20,336 bases of DNA. Origin: DTKY01 sp037440765 (GTDB lineage Bacteria; Acidobacteriota; Terriglobia; Bryobacterales; Bryobacteraceae). Below the pieces are notes generated by a model. That model was not told where the DNA came from. It worked only from the letters and a program-made list of their open reading frames with translations, and did not search any database. The translations under genes and the position numbers were made by a program. Position 1 is the stretch's first letter; every line of letters starts with the position of its first letter. Shown piece by piece: positions 13,953 through 20,336 of the stretch. Where the stretch lies: NCBI GenBank assembly GCA_037440765.1, contig JBBITL010000077.1, positions 1-20,336 on the forward strand, in the 5' to 3' direction.

Positions 13953-15983
13953 ATGGAGAAGGAAGTTTTCTCCGCCGAGAGGGTGTTCTTCACCCGATTG
14001 AAGGCGGCCGGGTTCCAGCCCGGGGTCATCTACGACGTCGGCGCATCTGACGGTTCCTGGTCCGAGACCATGGCGGGCGTGTTTCCGGACGCCAGGTTCC
14101 ATTTGTTCGAGCCGCTGGCGCGTCACGCGGCGTCTTACCGCACGGCGCTGGCTGACAGGCTCCGCAGATTCCCCGGCTTCTCCTTGCATGCGGTCGCCCT
14201 GGGCAACACCAACTGTGAAGCACCCATTTTCGTGGCCAGGGATGTATATGGAAGCTCAGTGCTCGACAGGGGCGACGTGCCCGAGGTTCAGGAGGAGATC
14301 CAGGTCCCTCACCACCGGCTGGACGATTACGCAGCCAGATTGCAGCTTCCGGCGCCGGACATCATCAAGATCGACTGCCAGGGGGCCGAACTGAGAATCC
14401 TCCAGGGGGGTCAGAAGGCGCTGGAGAACGCCTCGGCTCTTCTGCTTGAGACGTGGCTCATGCGGTGCTACGGGCCCGAAACACCGCTGGTTGGCGACCT
14501 GCTGGACCTGCTCCAGGCCCGCTCCTTCACGCCGGTCGAAATAGGAGAGCGGTTTTACGACGACGGGCATCGCCTCTACTCGATCGATGTTTTTTTCGCG
14601 ACTGAACAGTTGTTGCGGGAGACACGCCTTGTGAAGAGTGACGCCGTCAGCCGGACGGCGCCGGGCGCCGGGACGGCCTGGAGTTCCCTGGCCGGGCTGA
14701 CGCGCAAGCTGGCGGACCTGGTCGAAAGCGTCTCTGGGGCGGAGGCCACGGGCGAGGGGCTTGAATCAGCGGCCGGGGCGGCTGGTCTCACGGAAGCCGA
14801 CGCAATCATCACCCACATAGAGGTGAACGCCAGGCACGGCACGGGGGTCCTGCTGGGGAGACTGTTCCATAACGAGCCCGGGATCCTGTCCGTCCGGTCC
14901 GCCGACTATTTTGGCGGCCAGCAGGACTTCGGGGATCTGGCGCTGCGCATCTCCCACTCGAACAAGGCTCGCGAGGCGGTCTTCGCCAGGGTGCTGGATG
15001 CGGTTGACAAGAGCACGGTCAGGAGGATCCTGTGCGTTCCATATCTGCCGGATGATGTGCGCAATGCTGTCGCCCTCAAGGAGATCTTCGACGCGCCGCT
15101 CGCCGCCTACCTGCTCGACGACCAGAACATATGCGCCGAGGGCATTCCGGACGAACTGATGCGGGAGTTGCTGGCCAAGGCCGCGTTGCGGCTGGCAGGC
15201 TCACCCGAACTGCGGCAAGCGTATGAGGCCAAGTACGGATTCACAATGTGGTACTTGCCGCCTGTGGTGGATAGCCGCCTGATTTCGTCGCGGCTCCTCC
15301 AGCCTCCGGCATGGTCGTCTCCGGGCAGCGGGGTCATTATCGGGAACATCTGGGGGCGGCGGTGGCTGGAGTTGCTTCGCAATGCCGTAAGGGGGTCAGG
15401 AGCGAGGCTAAATTGGTATTGCAACGGCGGGCTTCAAAGCATTCCGTGCGAGATAGAGGAACTGAGAAGAGATTTCATCTATCCTCACGAGCCGCCTGAC
15501 GACGAGCAACTGGTGCGCATCCTGCGAAGCGCGCTGTTTGCGGTCCTGCCGACCGGCCCCCTGGACCAGGCCGATGACCGCAGGTTTATTACGGCGCTGA
15601 GTCTGCCGAGCCGCCTGATCTACCTGATGGCGACGGCCCAGCTGCCTGTCCTCGTGCTCGGGAGTCCGCATAGCGCGGCGGCCAACTTCGTCCGGCAGTT
15701 CTCTATCGGCATGGTCGCTGACTACGACTCGCGCGCATTCGCGGAGGCGGTCAGGATGCTCAGCGAACCGGCCAGGAACCTCGCCATGCGGCGTAACGCC
15801 CTGCTCGCCGCGGCGAGGTTTGGAGACGCCGGCGTGGCCGAGTGGATCTGGCGCTCCCTGGAGCGCGGCGAACCTGTCGACCGGAGGTTTGAGGACCTGA
15901 TGCCCCCGAATCCGCCGGATCTTCCCCGCCTTGTTCAAGGCAAGCCGGGCCCGGCCTGGGGAGCAGCGGGGGCCGGGAGGTAG
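13953..15983 (+). CDS. FkbM-family methyltransferase fused to a glycosyltransferase-like domain
   Basis: The 676-residue product has two parts. Residues 1-215 are an FkbM-type SAM-dependent methyltransferase, with the SAM-binding motif VIYDVGASDGSW (25-36) and the hallmark DIIKIDCQGAELRILQGGQK near 130-150. After an Ala/Gly/Ser-rich linker (about 230-280), residues 285-660 form a GT-B-like glycosyltransferase domain of no named family. Its blocks are RHGTGVLL, LCVPYL, YLLDDQNI, SPELRQAYEAKYG, GVIIGNIWGRRWLELL and FAVLPTG. The same blocks recur in the next gene, 3 nt downstream. FkbM enzymes O-methylate sugars, so methylating and transferring a decorated sugar in one polypeptide is a reasonable inference. 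No clear EX7E donor motif was identified. The ATG follows the epimerase stop by 10 nt, indicating cotranscription. Confidence 0.8.
   Translation: MEKEVFSAERVFFTRLKAAGFQPGVIYDVGASDGSWSETMAGVFPDARFHLFEPLARHAASYRTALADRLRRFPGFSLHAVALGNTNCEAPIFVARDVYGSSVLDRGDVPEVQEEIQVPHHRLDDYAARLQLPAPDIIKIDCQGAELRILQGGQKALENASALLLETWLMRCYGPETPLVGDLLDLLQARSFTPVEIGERFYDDGHRLYSIDVFFATEQLLRETRLVKSDAVSRTAPGAGTAWSSLAGLTRKLADLVESVSGAEATGEGLESAAGAAGLTEADAIITHIEVNARHGTGVLLGRLFHNEPGILSVRSADYFGGQQDFGDLALRISHSNKAREAVFARVLDAVDKSTVRRILCVPYLPDDVRNAVALKEIFDAPLAAYLLDDQNICAEGIPDELMRELLAKAALRLAGSPELRQAYEAKYGFTMWYLPPVVDSRLISSRLLQPPAWSSPGSGVIIGNIWGRRWLELLRNAVRGSGARLNWYCNGGLQSIPCEIEELRRDFIYPHEPPDDEQLVRILRSALFAVLPTGPLDQADDRRFITALSLPSRLIYLMATAQLPVLVLGSPHSAAANFVRQFSIGMVADYDSRAFAEAVRMLSEPARNLAMRRNALLAAARFGDAGVAEWIWRSLERGEPVDRRFEDLMPPNPPDLPRLVQGKPGPAWGAAGAGR
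15975..15980 (+). promoter_or_regulatory. Ribosome binding site deciding the GTG start at 15987
   Basis: GGGAGG lies inside the end of the preceding gene, 6 nt before the GTG at 15987, the ideal spacing. It fixes the start only 3 nt after the TAG of the upstream gene. Confidence 0.65.
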
Positions 15984-15986
15984 GCT

Positions 15987-17285
15987 GTGGCCTGCTCCGC
16001 ATACCTGCGCAACAGGGCGCTGAAGGCGGACCTCAACGCCCTGCTCCACGCCGGCGCCGCGCGCAGCGGTCCGGGTCAGGAAGCGGCGGAGCCCGGCGCA
16101 CCCGATATCGAGGGCATCACGAGCCGCCCCCATGGGGAGGTGGATGCGGCCGTCACCATGAACGAGATCAACGACAGGCACGGCACCGGTCCCCTGCTCA
16201 AAAGGATCCTCAGAGGCAGGACAGGCGTCCTGTCTATCCGCTCAAGGGACGACTGGGGGGAGCGGGATTTCGCTGACTGGCACATGAAGATCTCCCACCA
16301 CGGCATGACGCGCTACGGGAGCTTTCGCAACGTGCTGCGCCGGCTCGACGGGTGGCGCTTGAGGAGCGTGCTCTGCGTGCCGTACCTCATCGACGAGGTC
16401 ATGACTTCGATAGTCCTCAGGGAGGCCTTCGGCGTCCCCCTGTGCACCTACATCATGGATGACCAGAACGTGGCTGAACAGATCCTGCCGGACCGCGCCA
16501 TGCGGGAGCTTCTGGAGAAGTCCTCCCTCCGGCTCGCCACTCATCCCGAGCTGCGCCAGGCCTATGAGACCAAGTATGGCTTGCCGTTCGCTCTTCTTCC
16601 GGCGGTGGTTCCCGCAAACCTGGTGTCAACCGTCCCGGCCACGCCGCCCTTCGACGCCGATTCTCCACGCGGTGTGCTGCTGGGCAGCATCTGGGATCAG
16701 TCATGGTTCGACGCGCTATGCGCGACACTGGAGCGCTGCCGCTGCACTCTGGACTGGTACGGGAATCACCGGTCGCCCTGGCTTGAGTTTCCGCCATCCA
16801 GGCTTGCCAGCGCCGGCGTCCGTCCGCGCGGGATCGTCAGTGAATCCAGGCTGGCCGACGTGCTGCGCGGTTCCGCTTTCGCCGTTGTACCCGGCGCACG
16901 GCTGGCCGGCGGCGAGAAGAACAGGGGAGTGGCCCGCCTCAGCCTGCCCGGAAGGATTCTCTTTGCCGCAGCAACATCCCATACCCCGCTGCTCCTGTTG
17001 GGCAGCCCGGAGACATGCGGCGCGAGGTTCGTGGCTCACTTCGGGATAGGAGAAACCGTGCCGTACAACGCGCGCCGGGTGCGTGAGGCGATCAGGCGGC
17101 TGTGCCGCCCGGAGACGCAAGCCGCCATGCGCAACAGCGCCGCCCGGATGGCCGCGCTATTCTCCGACGAGGGTGTTTCCGATTGGCTCAGCGCGTCCAT
17201 CAGGCAGGGCCGGCCTGTTGACCAAAGATTCGAGAGGGCTTTCGCCGGGTATCCCCCGGAACAGGCAGGTTGCGGGGGACCCTAA
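15987..17285 (+). CDS. Glycosyltransferase-like protein, paralogue of the upstream gene's C-terminal domain
   Basis: The 432-residue protein lacks the methyltransferase part. From about residue 50 it aligns throughout with residues 285-660 of the previous product. Matching blocks are RHGTGPLL, GVLSIRSRDDW, LCVPYL, YIMDDQNV, MRELLEKSSLRLATHPELRQ, AYETKYG, LPAVV, GVLLGSIWDQSWFDAL, FAVVPGARL, LPGRILFAAATSHTPLLLLG and the closing GRPVDQRFE. These conserved stretches suggest a tandem duplication followed by divergence. The two-domain look with a Gly-rich GSIW start to the second half suggests a GT-B fold, likely a cytoplasmic transferase acting on a surface glycan. The exact donor and acceptor are unknown. 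The GTG start is well supported by GGGAGG at 15975-15980. Translation is probably coupled to the upstream gene. Confidence 0.72.
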   Translation: MACSAYLRNRALKADLNALLHAGAARSGPGQEAAEPGAPDIEGITSRPHGEVDAAVTMNEINDRHGTGPLLKRILRGRTGVLSIRSRDDWGERDFADWHMKISHHGMTRYGSFRNVLRRLDGWRLRSVLCVPYLIDEVMTSIVLREAFGVPLCTYIMDDQNVAEQILPDRAMRELLEKSSLRLATHPELRQAYETKYGLPFALLPAVVPANLVSTVPATPPFDADSPRGVLLGSIWDQSWFDALCATLERCRCTLDWYGNHRSPWLEFPPSRLASAGVRPRGIVSESRLADVLRGSAFAVVPGARLAGGEKNRGVARLSLPGRILFAAATSHTPLLLLGSPETCGARFVAHFGIGETVPYNARRVREAIRRLCRPETQAAMRNSAARMAALFSDEGVSDWLSASIRQGRPVDQRFERAFAGYPPEQAGCGGP

Positions 17286-17286
17286 T

Positions 17287-17318
17287 CTGGTACCACAGTA
17301 CTAAGGCCCTGGTACCAG
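17287..17318. promoter_or_regulatory. Paired TGGTACCA palindromes 22 bp apart, able to form a 9-bp stem
   Basis: CTGGTACCA (17287-17295) and CTGGTACCAG (17309-17318) are two copies of one palindrome, spaced two helical turns apart. They can also pair with each other as a 9-bp stem with a 14-nt loop. The element starts 2 bp after the stop of the glycosyltransferase-like gene and lies about 100 bp before the PEP-CTERM gene. No T-tract follows, so an intrinsic terminator is less likely than a two-site operator or an RNA stability hairpin. Confidence 0.4.
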
Positions 17319-17415
17319 TAGCGGGCAGCGGCATGGCCGCCTAGGGCTGTTTTGTTGAGAATAGGGCTTGTTGACGCCGCGGCTAGGTGTTATTTTGTAA
17401 CTTGGGACAAGAGTT

Positions 17416-18036
17416 ATGCACAGTGGGAAGACGTTCACGTTACTTCTGGCGTTGACGCTCGCGTTCTCGACGAGCGCCCTGGCCGCCCCGATCTGGACAA
17501 GCGTCCCTGTCGACAGCACGTACCTGCGGATCTCGGGCGACACAGCATCGGCGCCGGTGTTCATCCCGCTGGCATCGATTCCGGGCGCCGGTGAAGTCCT
17601 GCGAGTGACGACCTCCGGCGGCCTGTGCTACCACCTGTCGATGTTCTGCCTGCCAACCGAACTCGGGGTTGTCTTCACGAGTGACAACTCCCTGCTGGCG
17701 GGCACCAACCTGAACCGTTTGACCGCGATCGGTCCGCCCGTGGGCGTCACTTCAGTTGTTTCGCCTGCGACGTGGAGCGGCGGCCTTTCAACGGACATCA
17801 CGCAGGACTTCGCAGCGCCCAGTGCGACGTGGCTGAACGTTCTGATTCCCGCCGGCGCCAACTACATTGCGGTCGGGGTGATCGACAGTCACTTCTCCGA
17901 CAATAGAGTCTGGTCAGGCCAGCCGCTGCAATTGGGGACCGAGTTGGTGCCCGAACCCGGCACGCTTGTTTTTCTCGCCACGGGGCTGGGTGTTCTGCTG
18001 CTGCCCCGGCGCCTGCAACTGCGCGGGAAGAGGTAG
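17416..18036 (+). CDS. PEP-CTERM sorting-domain surface protein
   Basis: The 206-residue product has a clear signal peptide (about 1-23, LLLALTLAFSTSALAAP). A beta-rich mature domain with little similarity to known enzymes follows. The C-terminal PEP-CTERM module consists of VPEPGT (about 177-182), a hydrophobic segment (FLATGLGVLLLP) and a basic end (RRLQLRGKR). Such proteins are recognised by an exosortase (EpsH/XrtA family), cleaved at the PEP motif and anchored or released at the surface, often in exopolysaccharide-producing bacteria. No exosortase is in the window. Two Cys residues (near 74 and 80) could form a disulfide. The start has only a weak upstream GGGACAAGAG; the ATG is fixed by the signal peptide. 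It follows the glycosyltransferase genes and may be a substrate of surface decoration, by inference. Confidence 0.88.
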   Translation: MHSGKTFTLLLALTLAFSTSALAAPIWTSVPVDSTYLRISGDTASAPVFIPLASIPGAGEVLRVTTSGGLCYHLSMFCLPTELGVVFTSDNSLLAGTNLNRLTAIGPPVGVTSVVSPATWSGGLSTDITQDFAAPSATWLNVLIPAGANYIAVGVIDSHFSDNRVWSGQPLQLGTELVPEPGTLVFLATGLGVLLLPRRLQLRGKR

Positions 18037-18089
18037 CGGGGCGCGCGCATCAGGAGCCGATCAGAGCGACGCTTGAGGCGAATGCGCGG

Positions 18090-18359
18090 TTGCCGGGCCG
18101 GCCTGCGGTGTTGATTCGGAGACTTAAAGAACCGGTGAAGACGGTGCTTCGCTTATGCGGGCACGCAATCACCCTGACCGTGCATAAGCGCTTGGACGTG
18201 CTGGAGCGCGATCTCCGGGACATCTCCCGCCGGCTGGATGCCCTGGCCGAGACTCAGGAGGCACTCCTCAGGAGTTCCATCTTTCTTGTGAAGGACCGCC
18301 AGCGGGACTCGCAGGGCACCCCCGCCCCGGGGAATGCGGTCGAGAGGCCCGACTCTTAA
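18090..18359 (+). CDS. Small coiled-coil protein of unknown function
   Basis: About 83-89 residues, depending on whether the TTG at 18090, the GTG at 18108 or the TTG at 18111 is used; none has a strong ribosome binding site. The N-terminus is basic and amphipathic (RRLKEPVKTVLRLCG). A heptad-patterned helix follows (VHKRLDVLERDLRDISRRLD, then ALAETQEALL, about 31-62), consistent with a short coiled coil, and the tail is polar. No family is recognised. Its place after the PEP-CTERM gene and within the glycan block suggests a scaffold or accessory role only by position. Its TAA overlaps the stop of the convergent glycosyltransferase in TTAA at 18356-18359. Confidence 0.55.
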   Translation: MPGRPAVLIRRLKEPVKTVLRLCGHAITLTVHKRLDVLERDLRDISRRLDALAETQEALLRSSIFLVKDRQRDSQGTPAPGNAVERPDS

Positions 18360-19234
18360 GGTTCCCCTCGCCGCCACCACTCGCGCAGGAAGCGGCCGGG
18401 AGAGTTCCGGTTGTACCACAACCCGAGCGGGAGGGCTGCGGCGTAGCCGGCGAAGCAACGCGCGGGCGGCTCGAACGGTGTCTGGTTCCTGCCGGAGGCC
18501 AGCCAGCAGGCATAGCCATAGACCCACGGCAGGGGCACATACCCGTAGTGCATTCGCAGAATCCGCGCCGCTTCCCTGTAGACAAGGCCCCGCCGGGCCA
18601 GGGTCTTGCATTCCTGGTGCAGTCGGGAGGTTGCCAGGCATCGGTCAGCGTGCTGAAAACGACATACCTTTGCCATGCGCATCCAAAGTTCGTAGTCGAA
18701 GCTGACCTGCAAGGACGGGTCCAGCCCACCGGCTTTGTGGAGGCACTCTCTTCGGAAGAAGGCGGCCGGCTGGCAGATGAAACACTCAGCCGCCAGCAAG
18801 CCGGGATCAAACGCCCGCGTTGGGTAGCGGCGAAGCGCTTTTCCCTCAGCGTCCACCCAGACGCCTTCCCCGTAGACAACCCCTGCATCAGGATGCGCCG
18901 CAAGAGATCTGACGGCTTCACTGACGGCTCCGGGAAAGTAGGTGTCGTCCGCGCTCAGCCAGGCCAGGATCTCGCCTTTGGCCATTCCGAAGCCGCGGTT
19001 CAGAGCGTCCGCCGTTCCACGGTCCGGCTGCGATTCAAGCCGCAACCGGTCTCTGTACTTGTGGAGGATTTGCAGCGTCTCATCCGTGGAGCCGCCGTCC
19101 ATGACCAGGTACTCGACACAGGGGTAGTCCTGCGCCAGGACGCTGGTGACCGTCTCCTCGATGAACCTCGCCGCGTTCAGGCAAGGCGTGATCACGCTTA
19201 CCAGCGGCTGTCGGCTGCAAGGCGCCACAGCCAT
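18356..19234 (-). CDS. Family 2 glycosyltransferase (GT-A fold)
   Basis: The 292-residue product shows the GT2 order: PLVSVITPCLNAARFIEETV (10-29), the nucleotide-binding EYLVMDGGSTDETLQIL (about 41-57), and DRGTADALNRGFGMAKGEIL (about 71-90). The metal-binding region LSADD (DXD-like, about 93-97) is followed by the acceptor-side region ICQPAAFFRRECL (about 152-164) and SFDYELWMRM (about 178-187). It should transfer a sugar from a nucleotide donor to a surface glycan or lipid carrier at the cytoplasmic face. The C-terminal part has a modest hydrophobic stretch near 236-248. The ATG at 19234 has GGAGAGGG about 9 nt upstream. The gene converges on the plus-strand glycan block and is divergent from the superoxide dismutase gene. 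Confidence 0.88.
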   Translation of the reverse strand: MAVAPCSRQPLVSVITPCLNAARFIEETVTSVLAQDYPCVEYLVMDGGSTDETLQILHKYRDRLRLESQPDRGTADALNRGFGMAKGEILAWLSADDTYFPGAVSEAVRSLAAHPDAGVVYGEGVWVDAEGKALRRYPTRAFDPGLLAAECFICQPAAFFRRECLHKAGGLDPSLQVSFDYELWMRMAKVCRFQHADRCLATSRLHQECKTLARRGLVYREAARILRMHYGYVPLPWVYGYACWLASGRNQTPFEPPARCFAGYAAALPLGLWYNRNSPGRFLREWWRRGEP

Positions 19235-19250
19235 TCATTCTAGCCCTCTC

Positions 19251-19265
19251 CAGGTTGAAAACCTG
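19251..19265. promoter_or_regulatory. 15-bp inverted repeat between divergent genes
   Basis: CAGGTTGAAAACCTG has two perfect 6-bp arms around a 3-bp centre. It lies just upstream of the glycosyltransferase start and about 65-80 bp upstream of the superoxide dismutase start. It could bind a dimeric regulator; no regulator gene is nearby, so this is only a candidate. Confidence 0.3.
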
Positions 19266-19319
19266 CGACCGTGACGGCCGAGGATCATCCATAGAGTGAA
19301 GACCCTACGAAACCAAGCC

Positions 19320-19325
19320 GGGAGG
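19320..19325 (+). promoter_or_regulatory. Ribosome binding site favouring the TTG start at 19332
   Basis: GGGAGG lies 6 nt before TTG 19332, an ideal spacing. The alternative GTG at 19296 has only GAGGAT some 12 nt upstream. Confidence 0.55.
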
Positions 19326-19331
19326 CCTGCC

Positions 19332-20039
19332 TTGATCACCCGAAGAAGCGCACTTTCGACCATTGCCCTTTCCGCAGCGGGCATGGGGGCGGCGCGTATG
19401 CTTGCTCAAACCCCCGCGGCGCAGGGGCCGTTCACACTGCCTCCACTACCCTATGCCTTCGACGCTCTTGAGCCGCACATTGACGCGCAAACCATGCAGA
19501 TTCACCACGGGCGCCACCATGCCAGCTACGTGAACAACCTCAACAACGCGGTGGCCAAGTTCCCGGAACTGGCGAAAAGACCGGTGGAAGAACTGATGCG
19601 CAACCTGAGCCAGGTCCCGGAGGAAATACGCACGGCGGTCCGCAACAACGGCGGCGGACACGCCAACCACACGCTGTTCTGGCAGATCATGTCCAAGGGA
19701 GGACCCAGGAAGCCGGTGGGCGAACTGGCCAAGGCCATCGATCAGCGGTTCGGGAGCCTCACCGCTTTCCAGGACCAACTGAACCGCGCGGCGGCCGGCG
19801 TGTTCGGAAGCGGCTGGGCCTGGCTGACCCTCGACCATGGCAGGCAACTGTCGATCGTTGCCACCCCAAACCAGGACACGCCCCTTTCAGCCGGGCACAC
19901 CCCGCTCGTGGGCATCGACGTCTGGGAGCATGCCTACTATCTCAAGTATCAGAACCGCCGCGCCGACTATGTAGCCGCCTTTCACAACGTGATCAACTGG
20001 GACGCCGTCTCGGAGCAGTACAGCAAGCTGCTGAAGTAG
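19332..20039 (+). CDS. Tat-exported Mn/Fe superoxide dismutase
   Basis: From TTG 19332 the product is 235 residues; a GTG at 19296 would add 12. The N-terminus (ITRRSALSTIALSAAG) has a twin-Arg motif and hydrophobic core, then a cut site near MLAQ, pointing to folded export by the Tat pathway. The mature enzyme has all four metal ligands: His in QIHHGRHH, His in GGHANHTLFW, and Asp and His in GIDVWEHAYYLKYQN. The ATPNQD motif and GGHANH favour Mn or cambialistic over strict Fe type, by family knowledge. It converts superoxide to oxygen and hydrogen peroxide, presumably in the periplasm. No catalase or peroxidase is adjacent. It is transcribed divergently from the glycosyltransferase gene. Confidence 0.92.
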   Translation: MITRRSALSTIALSAAGMGAARMLAQTPAAQGPFTLPPLPYAFDALEPHIDAQTMQIHHGRHHASYVNNLNNAVAKFPELAKRPVEELMRNLSQVPEEIRTAVRNNGGGHANHTLFWQIMSKGGPRKPVGELAKAIDQRFGSLTAFQDQLNRAAAGVFGSGWAWLTLDHGRQLSIVATPNQDTPLSAGHTPLVGIDVWEHAYYLKYQNRRADYVAAFHNVINWDAVSEQYSKLLK

Positions 20040-20093
20040 CGGCCCGCCGCCTCAGTCCGTGTAGCATGAAGGGGAGCGGAGTCTGAGCGGCAA

Positions 20094-20336
20094 TTGCGAA
20101 AGCACCTCCTACTGCTATGGCGCGCCGGCACGCGCTTGCTGGCTTCGGTGGGCGCCCTTTTCGTCGTCGCCACGGCCACCCCGGTGGACTACTGGTGGGC
20201 CACGGCTCTCTCGGGACGGTGGAATGACCCCGCCGGCGACGTGCTCATCGTCCTGGGGGGCTCCACGATGGATTATGGAATGGTGGGCGGGTCCTCCTAC
20301 TGGCGCGGCGTGTACGCGGCGCTGTACCACCGCCAG
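20094..20336 (+). CDS. YdcF/ElyC-like (DUF218) membrane protein, 5' part only
   Basis: The frame opens after a TGA at 20067 and its only usable start is TTG 20094, with weak purine-rich sites upstream. It runs off the window edge after 81 codons. A basic N-terminus (LRKH) precedes a membrane segment (about 14-30, LLASVGALFVVATATPV). The typical first strand of DUF218 follows: DVLIVLGGSTMDYGMVGGSS, then YWRGVYAAL. DUF218 proteins are often envelope-associated (ElyC affects undecaprenyl-carrier use, SanA vancomycin resistance), but activity is unclear. The call rests on the first 80 residues only. Confidence 0.6.
   Translation, partial: MRKHLLLLWRAGTRLLASVGALFVVATATPVDYWWATALSGRWNDPAGDVLIVLGGSTMDYGMVGGSSYWRGVYAALYHRQ

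Noticed and set aside
17287..17318. Intrinsic terminator after the second glycosyltransferase-like gene
   Set aside because: The 9-bp stem is not GC-rich, the loop is long (14 nt) and no T-tract follows; an operator or mRNA hairpin is more likely.
17371..17396. TTGACG and TATTTT as a promoter for the PEP-CTERM gene
   Set aside because: The spacing is only 14 bp, too short for sigma-70, and shifting the -10 to give 17 bp leaves a very poor hexamer.

Overview
The window looks like an Acidobacteriota chromosome, most likely of the Solibacter/Bryobacterales type. This is an inference from the high GC content, frequent GTG and TTG starts, a PEP-CTERM protein, the leader of an Oar-like TonB-dependent protein, and low-complexity GGCAAAA-type heptamer repeats beside a four-helix-bundle (S23/IVP-type) gene. 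No rRNA, tRNA, CRISPR array or recognisable insertion-sequence transposase was seen. Most genes look ordinary and chromosomal.

Layout. 1-506 (-) is the start of an exported beta-propeller protein, cut by the window edge. 744-2102 (+) is a solitary HlyD/RND-type membrane-fusion protein. 2099-6306 (-) holds a TPR plus outer-membrane-barrel protein followed by a secreted TIM-barrel protein. This pair resembles exopolysaccharide export and processing pairs (PgaA/PgaB, PelB/PelA), but no synthase is present. Between the two genes sits a compact four-helix-bundle ORF bracketed by complementary heptamer arrays. 6429-7920 (+) encodes a zinc-ribbon membrane protein and a POTRA-like/HEAT protein. 7921-9641 (-) is a ModB/ModC-type ABC pair whose ATPase has lost most catalytic motif residues; no ModA gene is visible. 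9751-9885 (+) is a broken Oar-like leader abutting an operon (9889-11571, -) of an AI-2E-family permease and a small membrane-anchored protein. 11640-12788 (-) is a lipoprotein aldose 1-epimerase.

12914-18359 (+) is a surface-glycan block: a GDP-fucose-synthase-like epimerase, an FkbM methyltransferase fused to a glycosyltransferase-like domain, a second copy of that domain as a separate gene, a PEP-CTERM surface protein and a small coiled-coil protein. A family 2 glycosyltransferase (18356-19234, -) converges on it. 19332-20039 (+) is a Tat-exported Mn/Fe superoxide dismutase. The window ends inside a probable YdcF/DUF218 protein.

The strongest candidates for something undescribed are the four-helix-bundle cassette at 4025-4494, the catalytically degenerate ModC-like ATPase, and the tandem glycosyltransferase-like paralogues. 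Three convergent gene pairs share or abut their stop codons, leaving no room for terminators. All family calls come from reading motifs by eye; no database search was run.
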